Positions 55,334 to 64,000 of a stretch of 64,000 nt of DNA are shown one piece after another. Source of the DNA: Coenobita brevimanus. Taxonomy: Eukaryota > Arthropoda > Malacostraca > Decapoda > Coenobitidae. How positions within the stretch are numbered: the first letter of the stretch is position 1; each line of letters opens with the position of its first letter. Location: contig CM064666.1 in assembly GCA_032717465.1 (NCBI GenBank), forward strand, positions 21,099,732 to 21,163,731, in the 5' to 3' direction. The notes under the pieces are model-generated. The model saw nothing but the letters and a program-made list of their open reading frames with translations, made no database searches and was not told the DNA's origin. The position numbers and the translations under genes are program-made.

Positions 55334-55405
55334 AGGGCAGGCTTGTGGGATCACAGGGGCACGTAAACCCCCCCACCACGACAAGGTGGCTGCCCACGGG
55401 GGGGG
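55334..55405 (-). ncRNA. Candidate HDV-like ribozyme at the 5' terminus of LINE D
   Basis: On minus: P1 CCCCCCG with TGGGGGG, P2 TGGGCAG with CTGCCCT (six pairs), P3 CCAC with GTGG across CTTGTC, J4/2 CAAGC, as in B2. The exact first base is ambiguous because a run of 11 G (plus strand) spans the junction with the target duplication. Confidence 0.55.
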
Positions 55406-57109
55406 GGGAAGAGGAGTGCGAGAGGGGAAGCCCTCCCCCCCAACCTCCCCCACCAGCATCTCCTACCCACCCAGACGAAGGCGACGAGGGGGATGAGGGA
55501 TTTGTGTCTTGGAATTGGGAGGATGGGAGTGATTTTTCTCCTATCATTCACCCCTTCACTGAGCAGGGGTGCACTGGCTGCACTGCTCCAGGAATTCACC
55601 CTAATTCCACCAGGCCGGATTTTTTCCACCTTTTTTTCAGTGAGGGTTTTGTAGAGGAAATAGTGGACCAGATGAACCGTTTTGCTAGCAGCCAGTGACG
55701 TGAGAGTGAAAGATTGGGCACAAGGAGCAGGCATTTTATCAAATATGATTACCCAGACTCCCTTGCAGAAATGTTTTTATTTTTTGCCCTGGAACTTGTG
55801 ATGGGTATTGTACGAAAGAACAGAATTTTGGCATACTGGTCAAGGGACCCAATTATGCTGACACCAATATTTGGCAAAGTCATGATCCGTAATCACTTTC
55901 AGCAAATTCTAAGTCGCCTCCACTTTTACGATGCTGATGATCCTGCTAATGCAAATGACACAGATAAGATGAGGCGAATTAGGTTTGTCTTTGATCACCT
56001 GAGGCAAACATTTCGTTCCTCATCTTATCCCTATAGAGACCTCGTCATAGACGAGAGTCCCGTGTTGTGGAGAGGCAATATTTCATTTCGGCAGTACATA
56101 CCCAGCAAAAGGCACCATTTTGGGTTCAAGATCTTTGTTATGTGTGACTGTAGGACTGGTTATGTGCAAGACATAGTCTTGTACATAGGTGCACAGACAG
56201 ACATAACAGAAGATCGGAGTATTGGACTGTCTGGAGCAGTGGTAAAGACAATGATAGAAGACTACCTTCATCGTGGTCACGTCCTTTACCTGGACAACTG
56301 GTACAGTAGCCCTCTTCTCGCTCGTTATCTACACAGGCATGACACGGGAATCTGTGGTACCGTGAAGGTGAACCGGCGTCACATGGTCAAAGTGGGGCGG
56401 AAACTTGACAGAAATGAGCTTGTCTTCTTCCAGGCAAACAATATACTAGCAGCAGTGTGGAACCACAATAGAGAAGTCAGCCTCTTGTCCACGGTTCACC
56501 ACCCCTTGATGCCCTGTACAGAGTCTGGATTACCGGAGCGAGAACAGGCGCCACATATGGAAACCTGAATGTGCCCTTGATTACAGCATCAACATGCGCC
56601 TGGTGGACCAGTCAGACTCCACGATATCCACTGTTGAGTGTGCCAGGACCACAATAAAGTGGTACAAGAAGCACAAGAAGCTCTTCTTTCACTTGCTAGA
56701 TATAACTGCCCTAAATTGCCACCACCTGCACGCCATGATGACAGGAGTTCAGGAAACCTTTGAAGGGTTTGCGAGGGAGTTCACACGTGAGATTTTTGCC
56801 TGGTATGCGGTTGAAAGGCCCTAACACCGCACACGCACTGTCCCTACCGCCCAAACTCCCCTGAGAATATCCGTCCTCCATTTGCCCACTCCTATACCTC
56901 CCCAGCCAAATAGACCTAGGCCCCAACGCAGGTGTCATGTGTGTAGCAATTCCCGGGTGAGACCCACCACTCAGAGAAAAGACACCCTCTGCCAGTGCGT
57001 TGAGTGTGATGTGGGTCTCTGCATTCACCTTTGTTTCAGTGAGCATCACACCTCGATGCACTTCTGATATGGTATGAATGCGATATGACGCTGATACTCA
57101 GAAATAAAT

Positions 57110-57720
57110 GCGACAAACAGACGCTCAGTGTAATTATAAGGCCCGTAGATCTGTAAATAGTAGTACGGAAGTGGAAACGGGTTTATAATAAGTGGAAAAA
57201 TCTGTAAGGGCATAAATATTTTCTAAGTGGAAATCTTCCCAGCAAGTGTATGTATATGCACTTTTCTGACGCTCAGCGGAATAAATAAGGCCCGTAAATA
57301 TGTAAATATTTGTATGAAAAATGCGAATGGGTGTAATATAAGTTGAAAGTTTTGTAAGGGCTGAAATTTTTTCTAAGTCAAAATATTCCTAGCAAGTGTA
57401 TATAGATGCGATTTCCTGACGCTCAGTGGAATAAGTAAGGCCCGTAAATATGTAAATAGGAGTATACAAGTGGAAACGGGTGTAATATAAGTGGAAAATT
57501 AGTATGTAAGTGTATGAGTATTATCTTAGTCGAAACAATCATTGCGAGGGTATTTTGGTGCAATATTCTGACGCTCAGTTGAAAAAATAAGGCCTGTAAA
57601 TATGTATAATGCAATATAGGGTGTAAACGGGTGTAATGTAAGAAAGTATACTGGGAGTGAAGAAATAAAGTAGAAGTTGAAACACGAGTGGTAGAGATTG
57701 TGCTTGCTACGTGAATATGC
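57110..57720. repeat. ~150-bp tandem repeats in the PB1 3' region
   Basis: ACGCTCAG recurs at 57121, 57269, 57419 and 57571, each followed by AATAAGGCCCGTAAAT, then AAACGGGTGTAATATAAG and CTAAGTxxAAATxTTCCxAGCAAGTGTAT. Four units of 148-152 bp, the last degenerate. Confidence 0.88.
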
Positions 57721-58415
57721 GCTAGCATTTCGCTAAATGTTCTCGTAATGAATGTAAATAATTGAAAACATTTACAGTGGTGGAGGAAAGGTTCAATGAA
57801 AAACGAAAACAGTACTATGAAAGTGATAAAACAATATGGTATGTTGAGATACGAGTCATAGCGAGTGCGCTGAGTAAGCAGATGTGCGCTATACTTATGC
57901 TACATGTCATCGTAATGAATGAAAACAGCTGAAAACATTTACATACAGTACAAAATGGTAAAATGGCATTGAAACAGTAGTATACAAGTAGAAAAAATGA
58001 TATGTTGACTGAAACAAGAAACTTAGCACATAGCATGTTACCACTTCGACCAAACTCGCTATGCTAGCGCGAAGGTACAATGCTTATTTTTCATATATAT
58101 GTCATTGAAATCCATTATATTGTTATTCTTATTGTTTATTAGTTCAAATTCAATAAATGTAGGGGTGTTCTTTGTGGTTTCTCCCAAAATTACCTACCAT
58201 AGAAAACGTGAGCGCCTCACACGTCAGTGACAGAATACGATGCCTGGCAAGGGGGACCTCACCTGTTCCAACCACTTATGGACCACAGTAAGCTCTTAGT
58301 GATTTTCATTTGTTTCTCAACAAAAGCGGAAGTTTTAGCCAAAAAAAAAAAAAAATCCAAAATAGCTCGGGATTAGGGGGTGTCGGAGGTGCAAAATAGC
58401 TCGAGACGTGATGGG
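57721..58415. other. PB1 3' terminal region, non-coding
   Basis: No gene. Contains GAGTGCGCTGAGTAAG-type degenerate repeats, and from 58290 to 58415 the segment homologous to the PB-X left end (AAAAGCGGA, GGGATTAGGGGG, GACGTGATGGG), ending at TTAA. Confidence 0.7.
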
Positions 58416-59751
58416 TTAACCACTGTAAGAGAGTCATTTACTCCCAGGAACCGCTTCGATACCCAGAGACTCAGTTGTTGGAGGAACCAAGGTCTTCGGG
58501 TGTTGTCAACGATTACAGAGTGCAGAAGATGATTGAGAGTGTTCTGACACCAACTCCAATGCTTTTCCTGACTTTTCATAGATTAACATTGTCTGATTCT
58601 GTGAAACTTGCTTGGTTATCTCTTCCTGTGAAGCCCTACGTTCCATCCTCAAAGAGATGTTTTCACTGTCAGGGCTATGGCCATGTTAGTAGATTTTGTC
58701 ACTGTTCCCAAGCTGGACTTCCTGATGTCTGTGTCTCCTGTGGCAGACCAAGCCATACCGGTGTTTGTACAGGACCCCTTAAATGTTATCACTGTGGAGG
58801 TCCGCATGCTGTCTCCTCTGAAAACTGTCCAAGATACTGCCTGGAAAAGGAGATATTGTCAATTCGTACACGTGAGAGGGTTCCATTCCATGAAGTAAAA
58901 AAGAGAGCCCAGACTCTCTTCTTTCAGCCAGGGTTACTTATGCTTCTGTCCTTTCTAGAATACCATTGCATCGCCCTGTATCTCAGAGGCAGCATCGACC
59001 CATTCCAGTACCCATTCCTTCAACTTGTGATATGCAGAATGCTGTCTTCATGGTTAGTACTGCTGGTGAGAATTATGTTTGCCCGACTGCTGCTCTGACT
59101 GTTTCCGCCCCACTTTGGTGGCTGACGACTTTTACACTTCTGTGGTGGTGGCAGATGTCCAAGTTGACTGGACTCCTTCTCCCGTCATACCCAGTATGAC
59201 CGAGGCTCCATCTATACCTGACAAATGTCACCGATGTTCATCAGGTTCCTCTGAACATGAAAACCAGCCACCTAAGGTCTCTGTTGTTGACCCTTCTGTT
59301 GACACCTCTCCTGTTCCCTCTGTCCAGCAAGCTGAGGGATCTAGCCAGATGACAGCTGAAGCTGATGGTTCACCTCTGGTCCAGTCCCCACCTGGGGAGG
59401 TTGTTGGACAGCTCGTTGGTGCTTCAGATCTGAAGCATAGGATGGCCTCCACAAATGATTCGAGTCCTTTGGACTCTACTTTCACTTCTGGGCCTTGTGA
59501 TGAGGGTACTGGCCATCCTACATCTCCAAAGTCGGCCCCCAAGCCTCCTTCCAAACAAACACTCCAAGAAGCAGTGTTGTAAAACTAACTTCCTCATCCT
59601 CACGTTTGCCTTCGGATGTTAGACAGAGGGTGCAGGTTTCTGGTGCTGGACAGGCTCATCCAAAGGGCTTACATAAGCATCAATCCAAACCCACTCGGGG
59701 AGGCATGGTTGTCTCGCCCCTTATCCTGATTCCATCCTCACAATAGGTGCT

Positions 59752-61099
59752 ATGGCATTCTCAGCCAGTATATTACAATGGAACTGTCGAGGGCAGCGTG
59801 GTAAGTGGGAGGAGCTATGGACCCTCCTGACTTATTCCCCTTTGTGTGTATGTCTCCAGGAAACTCTTGTGTGGTTTGCCACTCCTCATGCACCACCTGG
59901 GTACGATGCTTTGTACTCAGCACCAACCAAGGGTCCTGCAGGAGGTAGTGCTGTTTTGGTGAGGGCTGACATCCCTCATCAACCAGTTCACCTCCAGTCT
60001 GACCTCCAGTGTGTTGCTGTGGGATTGTATGCCCACCATTGGTATACAGTTTGTTCCATATATTTACAACCCAACACAGCAGTCGGTAGGTTGGAACTCG
60101 AGAACCTTCTTGTCCAGTTACCTACGCCTTTTCTTCTCTTGGGGGACCTTAATGGTCGCCACTCTTTGTGGAGTGACTGTCTTGTTATCCAACGTGGAAG
60201 TTTGTTGGCGTCCTTATTGGAGGATGAGGATCTTGCCCTGTTCAATACTGGGGTGTTAACACATTTTCACCCCCAAACGGGTTCATTTACTGCAATTGAC
60301 CTCTCTATCTGCTCTCCTGTCTCCTGGACTTTACCTGGGAGGATCTCCATGGAAGTGATTACTTTCCCATCCTCTTTACTGCAGCAGTATCTAGTCCCTG
60401 TTCTCGTTTACCGAGGTGGAGGGTGGATAAGGCAGACTGGTCCCTTTCCTCTTCTCAGATTTCTGTTAATGTCTCAGTTGAAGAGTTTCCGCATATTGAT
60501 GAGGCTGTTTCATTCTTTACCTCCGTTCTGCATTCAGCTGCCCTTCATGCTGTTCCTAAAACCTCTGGCACATACCACTATCGACCTGTCCCATGGTGGA
60601 ATGAGGAATGCAGCGTTGCTGTACGTGCTAAGAACTTAGCATTCTCCTGTTATCATAGATGCAGGGCAGAGCATAATCTTGTCGAGTTCAGAAGGGCGTG
60701 GGCTAAGGCCCATTGGGTACTGAAACAGCTAGGCATGATTCTAGGATGGCTTATTTGTCATCTGTAAACTCAAAGACACCAGTATCTCAGGTGTGGAAGA
60801 GAGTGCGAAAGGTTTCGGGAAAATTCACTTAAGGCAGGTCCCCCGTGCTGAGGTCTAATGGTGAGCCTGTTGGTAACCCTGCAGCTGTGACCGATATTTT
60901 TGCATCTGCCTTTGCGGCAGTCAGTCAGAGAGGTACTAGCTCACCAATTTTTGCCGGACAACAGGAGATAGAGGAGGCAAGGGTGCTGGACTTCCGTTCA
61001 GGGAGTATGGAGTCCTACAACCTCCCTTTCTCTTATCATGAACTCCAATCTGCCCTTTCTCTTTGTCATGACACCTCACCAGGGCCAGATGATATTCTC
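59752..61099 (+). pseudogene. LINE A4/B ORF2, family-B type, cut by the assembly gap
   Basis: The ATG at 59752 begins MAFSASILQWNCRGQRGKWE, very close to B2 ORF2 rather than A3. Endonuclease motifs: CVCLQETLV, GDLNGRHSLW, then a frameshift near 60320 in the region of SDH (here GSDYFP). The linker continues (KVSGKFT, PVLRSNGEPVGNPAAVTD), and the RT start YNLPFSYHELQSALSL ... SPGPDDI runs into the N-run at 61100. Frameshifts near 60320, 60650 and 60740. Confidence 0.85.
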
Positions 61100-61199
61100 N
61101 NNNNNNNNNNNNNNNNNNNNNNNNNNNNNNNNNNNNNNNNNNNNNNNNNNNNNNNNNNNNNNNNNNNNNNNNNNNNNNNNNNNNNNNNNNNNNNNNNNN
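61100..61199. other. Assembly gap (exactly 100 N)
   Basis: One hundred N between a family-B RT domain and the 5' leader of an RTE-like LINE. 100 N is a customary placeholder, so the true distance is unknown. The missing sequence should include the rest of the family-B ORF2, if the join is right. Confidence 0.98.
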
Positions 61200-61203
61200 A
61201 CCC

Positions 61204-61290
61204 CCTGGGGGTAGGGGGGTTTCAAGACTACTCCCCCAGTATCCCTGCTTGTCGTACGAGGCGACTAAAAGGGTTGGTGGTGGGTTAGTG
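61204..61290 (+). ncRNA. Structured 5' leader of the RTE-like LINE
   Basis: CTGGGGG (61205-61211) can pair with CCCCCAG (61233-61239). Immediately after, CCCT (61243-61246) and GTCG (61251-61254) pair with AGGG (61270-61273) and CGAC (61262-61265) as a stacked hairpin containing GTCGTACGAGGCGACTAAAA. It resembles leaders I associate with arthropod LINEs of this type (from memory, unverified). A self-cleaving role is only a possibility. Confidence 0.5.
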
Positions 61291-61302
61291 CCCACCCCGT
61301 AA

Positions 61303-64000
61303 AAAGAACTAACTAAAAAAGCAAATAAAGCGCCTCGGACCCGGACGGACCATACGTTGACGACTAAGGAACGGACAAAGGACATTCTGAGAGTAGGAAC
61401 GTGGAATGTGAGAGGAGTGAATGATGAAGTGAAAGAGAGAGAGATTGTCCAGGTGCTTGAGGATGCAAAAGTGGATATATGTGGATTGACTGAAACTAAA
61501 TGGAAAGGTGAAAGGATGAGAGAATGGGAATACGGTGTAGGTATATGTGCGGGAGTCAGTGAGAATGAGAGGGCAAGAGAGGGAGTATGTCTGATGATAA
61601 GCAAGAAGTGGAAGGAGAATATAAGAGAGTATGGAACAGTGGGTGCAAGGATTGTATGGGTGAGGATGAAAGTAGGTATACAAGCATGGGCGATTGTATG
61701 TGTGTATGCTCCAACAGAGGATCGAGTGGCAAGAGTGAAAGATGAGTTTTGGGCGAGAGTAGAAGCATGTATGGACAAGTTTGAGAGGAGCGAGAGAGTG
61801 CTGTTGATTGGAGACATGAATGGCAAAGTCGGGAATGTACGAGTGGATGGAGTGGTTGGTCAGTGGGGTGTGCCAGCGGAAGTAGATGGGAATGGTAGTG
61901 CTTTGGTGGACATCTGTGCTGGTAAGGGGTTGGCAATAGCCAACACCTACTTTCGTCATAAGATGATCCACCGGTATACATGGAGAGTAATGAGGAGGAT
62001 GGATGGTGAACTTGTTGAACGAAAGGCAATGATAGACTACGTGTGTGTGGATGAGCGAATGAGAAGACAAGTGTTGGATGCAAGGGTGTGGAGAGGGTGG
62101 GGGAATGGAGTCTCGGACCATCACTTAGTGATGGCCAAGGTAGAGCTGCAAAGAAAGTGGTTGAGGAGGCGAAGGGGAAGACAGGAGGAAGCAGCTCCTG
62201 TGAGAAGAGTGGAGAAATTGCAAGATAGTGAGAAGAGGACAGAGTATAAGAGCATAGTGGAAGAAAGATTGGGAAGGTATGAGCTAGAGCAGATGGAAGG
62301 GGTGGAAGACGTATGTAAGATATTCACGGAAGAGATAAGCGCAGCGTGTGAGGCGGTTTGTGGAGTGAGGAGGAGATGCAAGGGTGTGCAAGGGACAGCA
62401 TGGTGGAATGATGAGGTGAAACGAGCTGTGGAACAAAAGAAGAAGGCATATGGTGAATGGTTGGCGAGTAGAGGTAGGGGAGAAGATGAGAGAGAGAAGA
62501 GAGAGGTATATGTGAGCAGGAGAAGGGAGGTTAAGAGACTGGTGAAGGAGAGTAAGAAGAAAGTGGATGAAGAGTTTGGGAGGAATCTGAGTGTGAAATG
62601 GAGGGAGAGTAAGAAATTGTTTTGGAAGGAGGTAAAGAAAGTAAGGCAGTGTGAAAGGGGAAATAGTAGGGGAGTGAAAGATAGGAATAATAGATTGTTG
62701 GTGGAGAAGAGAGAGAAATTGAGGAGATGGAAGGAGCACTTTGAGGATTTGTTGAATGTAGAGAGTGAGAGCAGTGTGAGTATAAGTGGTTGGGGAATGG
62801 CTGGGAGAAGAAGAGATGAGAGGAGGGAGGAAGAGATCAGTAGGTCGGAAGTAGTGGAAGCGATGAAGAAGATTAAGCTGGGAAAGGCCCCAGGAATTGA
62901 TGGAGTGTGTGGTGAAATGCTTAGGTATGGGGGTGAGATTGTTGTGGAGTGGATATGGAAGTTGTGTAGATTGGCTTGGGAAGAGGGAAGGGTTCCAGAG
63001 GACTGGAAATCAGGTATAATTGTTCCTCTGTACAAAGGAAAAGGGGAGAGAGAAGTATGTGGTAACCATAGGGGTATTTGCCTTCTTAGTGTGACTGGTA
63101 AAATATATGGTAGAATACTCATTGATAGGGTTAGGCATATGACAGAGGAGCTAGTTGGAGAAGAACAAGGGGGATTTAGGAAGGGAAAAGGGTGTGTAGA
63201 TCAGATATTTGTTCTAAGATGTTTAGTGGAGAAGTATCTAGAGAAGGGAAGGAAAGTGTACGCTGCCTTCATGGACTTGGAGAAAGCTTATGACAGAATA
63301 GATAGGAAAGGTATGTGGAAGGTATTAAGAATATATGGAGTGGAGGGGAAATTGTTGAGTGCTGTGAAGAGTATGTACGAGGGAGCTAGGGCTACGGTGC
63401 GAGTGGATGGTGAGCTGAGTGAGTTCTTTGATCTCAATGTGGGACTGAAACAGGGGTGTGTAATGTCTCCATGGCTGTTTAATATATATATGGATGGGGT
63501 CGTAAAGGAGGTACAAGGTAGGGCAGTGGATGTGGGGGTGGCCCTAATGAATGAGGGTGAGATTTGGAAGCTTCCGGTGTTGCTGTTTGCTGATGATACA
63601 GTATTGTTGAGTGAAGATGAATGGGAGTTGCAAGGTTTGGTGAATGAATTTGGGACAGTGTGTAGGAGGAGGAAGCTGAAAGTTAATGTAAACAAAAGTA
63701 AAGTTATGGTGTTTGAGAGGAATGAAGTCACAGAGTGTGCAGTGAGGTTGGATGGTGAGGATATGGAGAATGTGAGTGCATTCAAGTACTTGGGTAGTGT
63801 GATGAGTAAGGATGGAACTTTGGGGGATGAAGTACGTGAAAGGGTACAGCAGGGAAGGAAGGTTGTTGGCACACTGAAAGCAGTGATGAGAAATAGGGAG
63901 GTGAGTATGGAAGTTAAGAAGTCACTGCATGATGGTATTGTGATCCCTACCCTGACGTATGGAAGCGAGGCGTGGACCTTGCAAGAGGGGAACAAGTCAA
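61303..64000 (+). CDS. RTE-like LINE ORF: APE endonuclease and reverse transcriptase, intact as far as visible
   Basis: Open without a stop for 899 codons from the codon after TAA (61300-61302) to the window edge. There is no ATG before 61516, although the endonuclease begins by 61387 (LRVGTWNVRG), so the initiator is non-ATG, upstream or lost. Motifs: LTETKW (61490), GDMNGKVG (61813), a FRHKMIHRYTW segment (61951), MIDYVCVDERM (62029), SDHHLV (62113). RT: GKAPGIDGV (62881), GFRKGKGCVDQIF (63172), AFMDLEKAYDRID (63268), GLKQGCVMSPWLF (63442), LLFADDTVLLSE (63580), FKYLGSVMSKDG (63781), YGSEAW (63958). No RNase H is reached. It may be an active-type copy; its 3' end lies outside. Confidence 0.88.

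Larger units (their letters stand above)
42997..55405 (-). mobile_element. Mosaic LINE D (minus): family-B 5' part, distinct ORF2, A-like 3' end; interrupted by B2
   Basis: Flanked by GGGAAGAGGAG (42986-42996 and 55406-55416) in PB1. Read on minus: family-B 5' UTR (55405-54982), B-type ORF1 to about 53735, then a different ORF1 tail and ORF2 (52983 onward), closer to family A than B, especially in its last ~1 kb and 3' UTR. It ends in the shared 3' hairpin and a CAATCAATCAATC tail. B2 sits in its RT. Without B2 it is about 6.3 kb. Confidence 0.85.
35931..57068 (+). pseudogene. PB1 piggyBac transposase (PGBD4-like), interrupted and damaged
   Basis: The ATG at 35931 begins MAHRGLSEEEIQATLDAF, with acidic N terminus (SSSSDEEV), to 36461. 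After A3, 42710-42996 continues the basic/Ser region with a 108-bp in-frame duplication whose second unit has a TGA (42815). After D, from 55417: IHPFTEQGCTGCTAPGIHPN, DFFHLFFSEGFVEEIVDQMN, a TGA (55696), then the catalytic core RDLVIDESPVLWRGNISFRQ (first Asp), FVMCDCRTGYVQDIV (second), HVLYLDNWYSSPLLARYL (third) to about 56500. A frameshift precedes MRLVDQSDS, and a TAA at 56822 precedes the C-terminal cysteine-rich domain (CHVCSNSRVR ... CVECDVGLCIHLCF, 56935-57045). All three catalytic aspartates are present, but the gene is dead. Confidence 0.85.
35676..58415 (+). mobile_element. piggyBac element PB1, inserted at TTAA in LINE A4 and filled with LINEs
   Basis: Right boundary: TTAA at 58416-58419, inside ORF1 of LINE A4. 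The left TTAA has decayed to TACC (about 35676). The left leader and right end are homologous to PB-X. Its own sequence is 35676-36461, 42697-42996 and 55406-58415; LINE A3 (13-bp duplication) and LINE D (11-bp duplication) account for the rest. It encodes a damaged transposase (35931-57068), followed by a ~1.3-kb 3' region with tandem repeats. Confidence 0.8.
35232..59690 (+). pseudogene. LINE A4 ORF1 (gag-like, zinc knuckles), split by PB1
   Basis: The ATG at 35232 begins MASLDKNVVDDVAPIPGH. The N-terminal part runs to about 35675 (GGSVLDTDIFDLHRPIVSTC, GDGSLLTEVSSPEESSRLQS). After PB1, 58416-59690 gives HRLTLSDSVKLAWLSLPVK, two to three zinc knuckles (CFHCQGYGHVSRFC, CVSCGRPSHTGVC, CYHCGGPHAVSSENC, 58650-58840), then the Pro/Ser/Thr-rich tail. 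The knuckles bind RNA. A small deletion near 59565 shifts the frame before the expected end. The insertion site aligns with TTTTAACAG of intact A3 ORF1. Confidence 0.8.
34651..61099 (+). mobile_element. Mosaic LINE A4/B: family-A 5' UTR and ORF1, family-B ORF2
   Basis: Starts at CCCCGCTGCGGGGGG (34651), with family-A 5' UTR to 35231 and A-type ORF1 from 35232. ORF1 is split at TTAA by piggyBac PB1 (35676-58415), resumes at 58416 and stays A-type to about 59695. At CAAACCCACTCGG|GGAGGCATGGTTGTCTCGCCCC the sequence changes to family B, followed by a B-type ORF2 (59752-61099) that runs into the assembly gap. Either template switching between co-expressed LINE RNAs or recombination between copies would explain this. 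Confidence 0.8.

Noticed and set aside
57110..57720. CRISPR-like array
   Set aside because: Units are ~150 bp without short identical repeats separated by unique spacers; it lies in a eukaryotic piggyBac element.
61204..61290. HDV-like ribozyme in the RTE leader
   Set aside because: The 7-bp outer stem and downstream hairpin exist, but I could not place a P2 strand inside the P1 interval, so the pseudoknot topology is not met.
61309..63995. Long minus-strand open frames (up to 333 codons) opposite the RTE-like LINE
   Set aside because: They are antisense shadows rich in Ser/Leu/Pro/His; the plus strand carries all endonuclease and RT motifs in one frame.

Overview
The window looks like intergenic heterochromatin-like DNA of an animal, most probably an arthropod and, by inference only, a decapod crustacean. 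It holds long TA, AC and GT microsatellites, tRNA-derived SINE sequence, CR1- and RTE-like LINEs, several related LINEs with endonuclease, reverse transcriptase and RNase H, and piggyBac, Tigger and hAT-type DNA transposons. I see no convincing host gene at its native locus, no rRNA or functional tRNA gene, and nothing bacterial. Almost everything is mobile-element sequence, much of it inserted into other mobile elements.

Layout. 1-1380: truncated RTE-like LINE (minus). 1432-7191: Tigger-type transposon (minus), split by a retroposed intronless gene copy with a cold-shock domain (3577-6941), itself split by a TA-flanked long-TIR transposon (4058-5844). 7192-11638: LINE copy A1. 11684-12908: short Tigger derivative between two TA microsatellites. 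About 13600-23227: LINE F, interrupted by a CR1-type LINE (16815-21740) and a non-autonomous hAT-like element. 23228-34650: mosaic LINE C, interrupted by a SINE that contains piggyBac PB-X, which contains piggyBac PB2; also by a GATTAC-rich element and by a 5'-truncated A copy (A2). 34651-61099: LINE A4/B, whose ORF1 was hit at TTAA by piggyBac PB1 (35676-58415). PB1 received near-intact LINE A3 (36462-42696) and LINE D (42997-55405, minus), and D received LINE B2 (45147-51258). 61100-61199 is a 100-N assembly gap. 61200-64000 is an RTE-like LINE whose ORF is open to the window end.

Most insertions can be read from target-site duplications: 15 bp for A2, 13 bp for A3, 12 bp for B2, 11 bp for D, TTAA for PB2 and PB-X, and TA for the long-TIR element. 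The order of events is therefore recoverable.

Three observations stand out. (1) At least three LINEs (A4/B, D, C) are mosaics that change family near ORF or module boundaries. (2) The 5' ends of families A, B and D can fold into a pseudoknot with the topology of HDV-like self-cleaving ribozymes, with a compensatory base change between copies, and all share a 3' hairpin before a tetranucleotide tail. (3) A cold-shock-domain protein of about 422 codons, of no family I recognise beyond that domain, sits in a poly(A)-tailed insertion with a 37-bp target duplication and keeps an open frame once the nested transposon is discounted.
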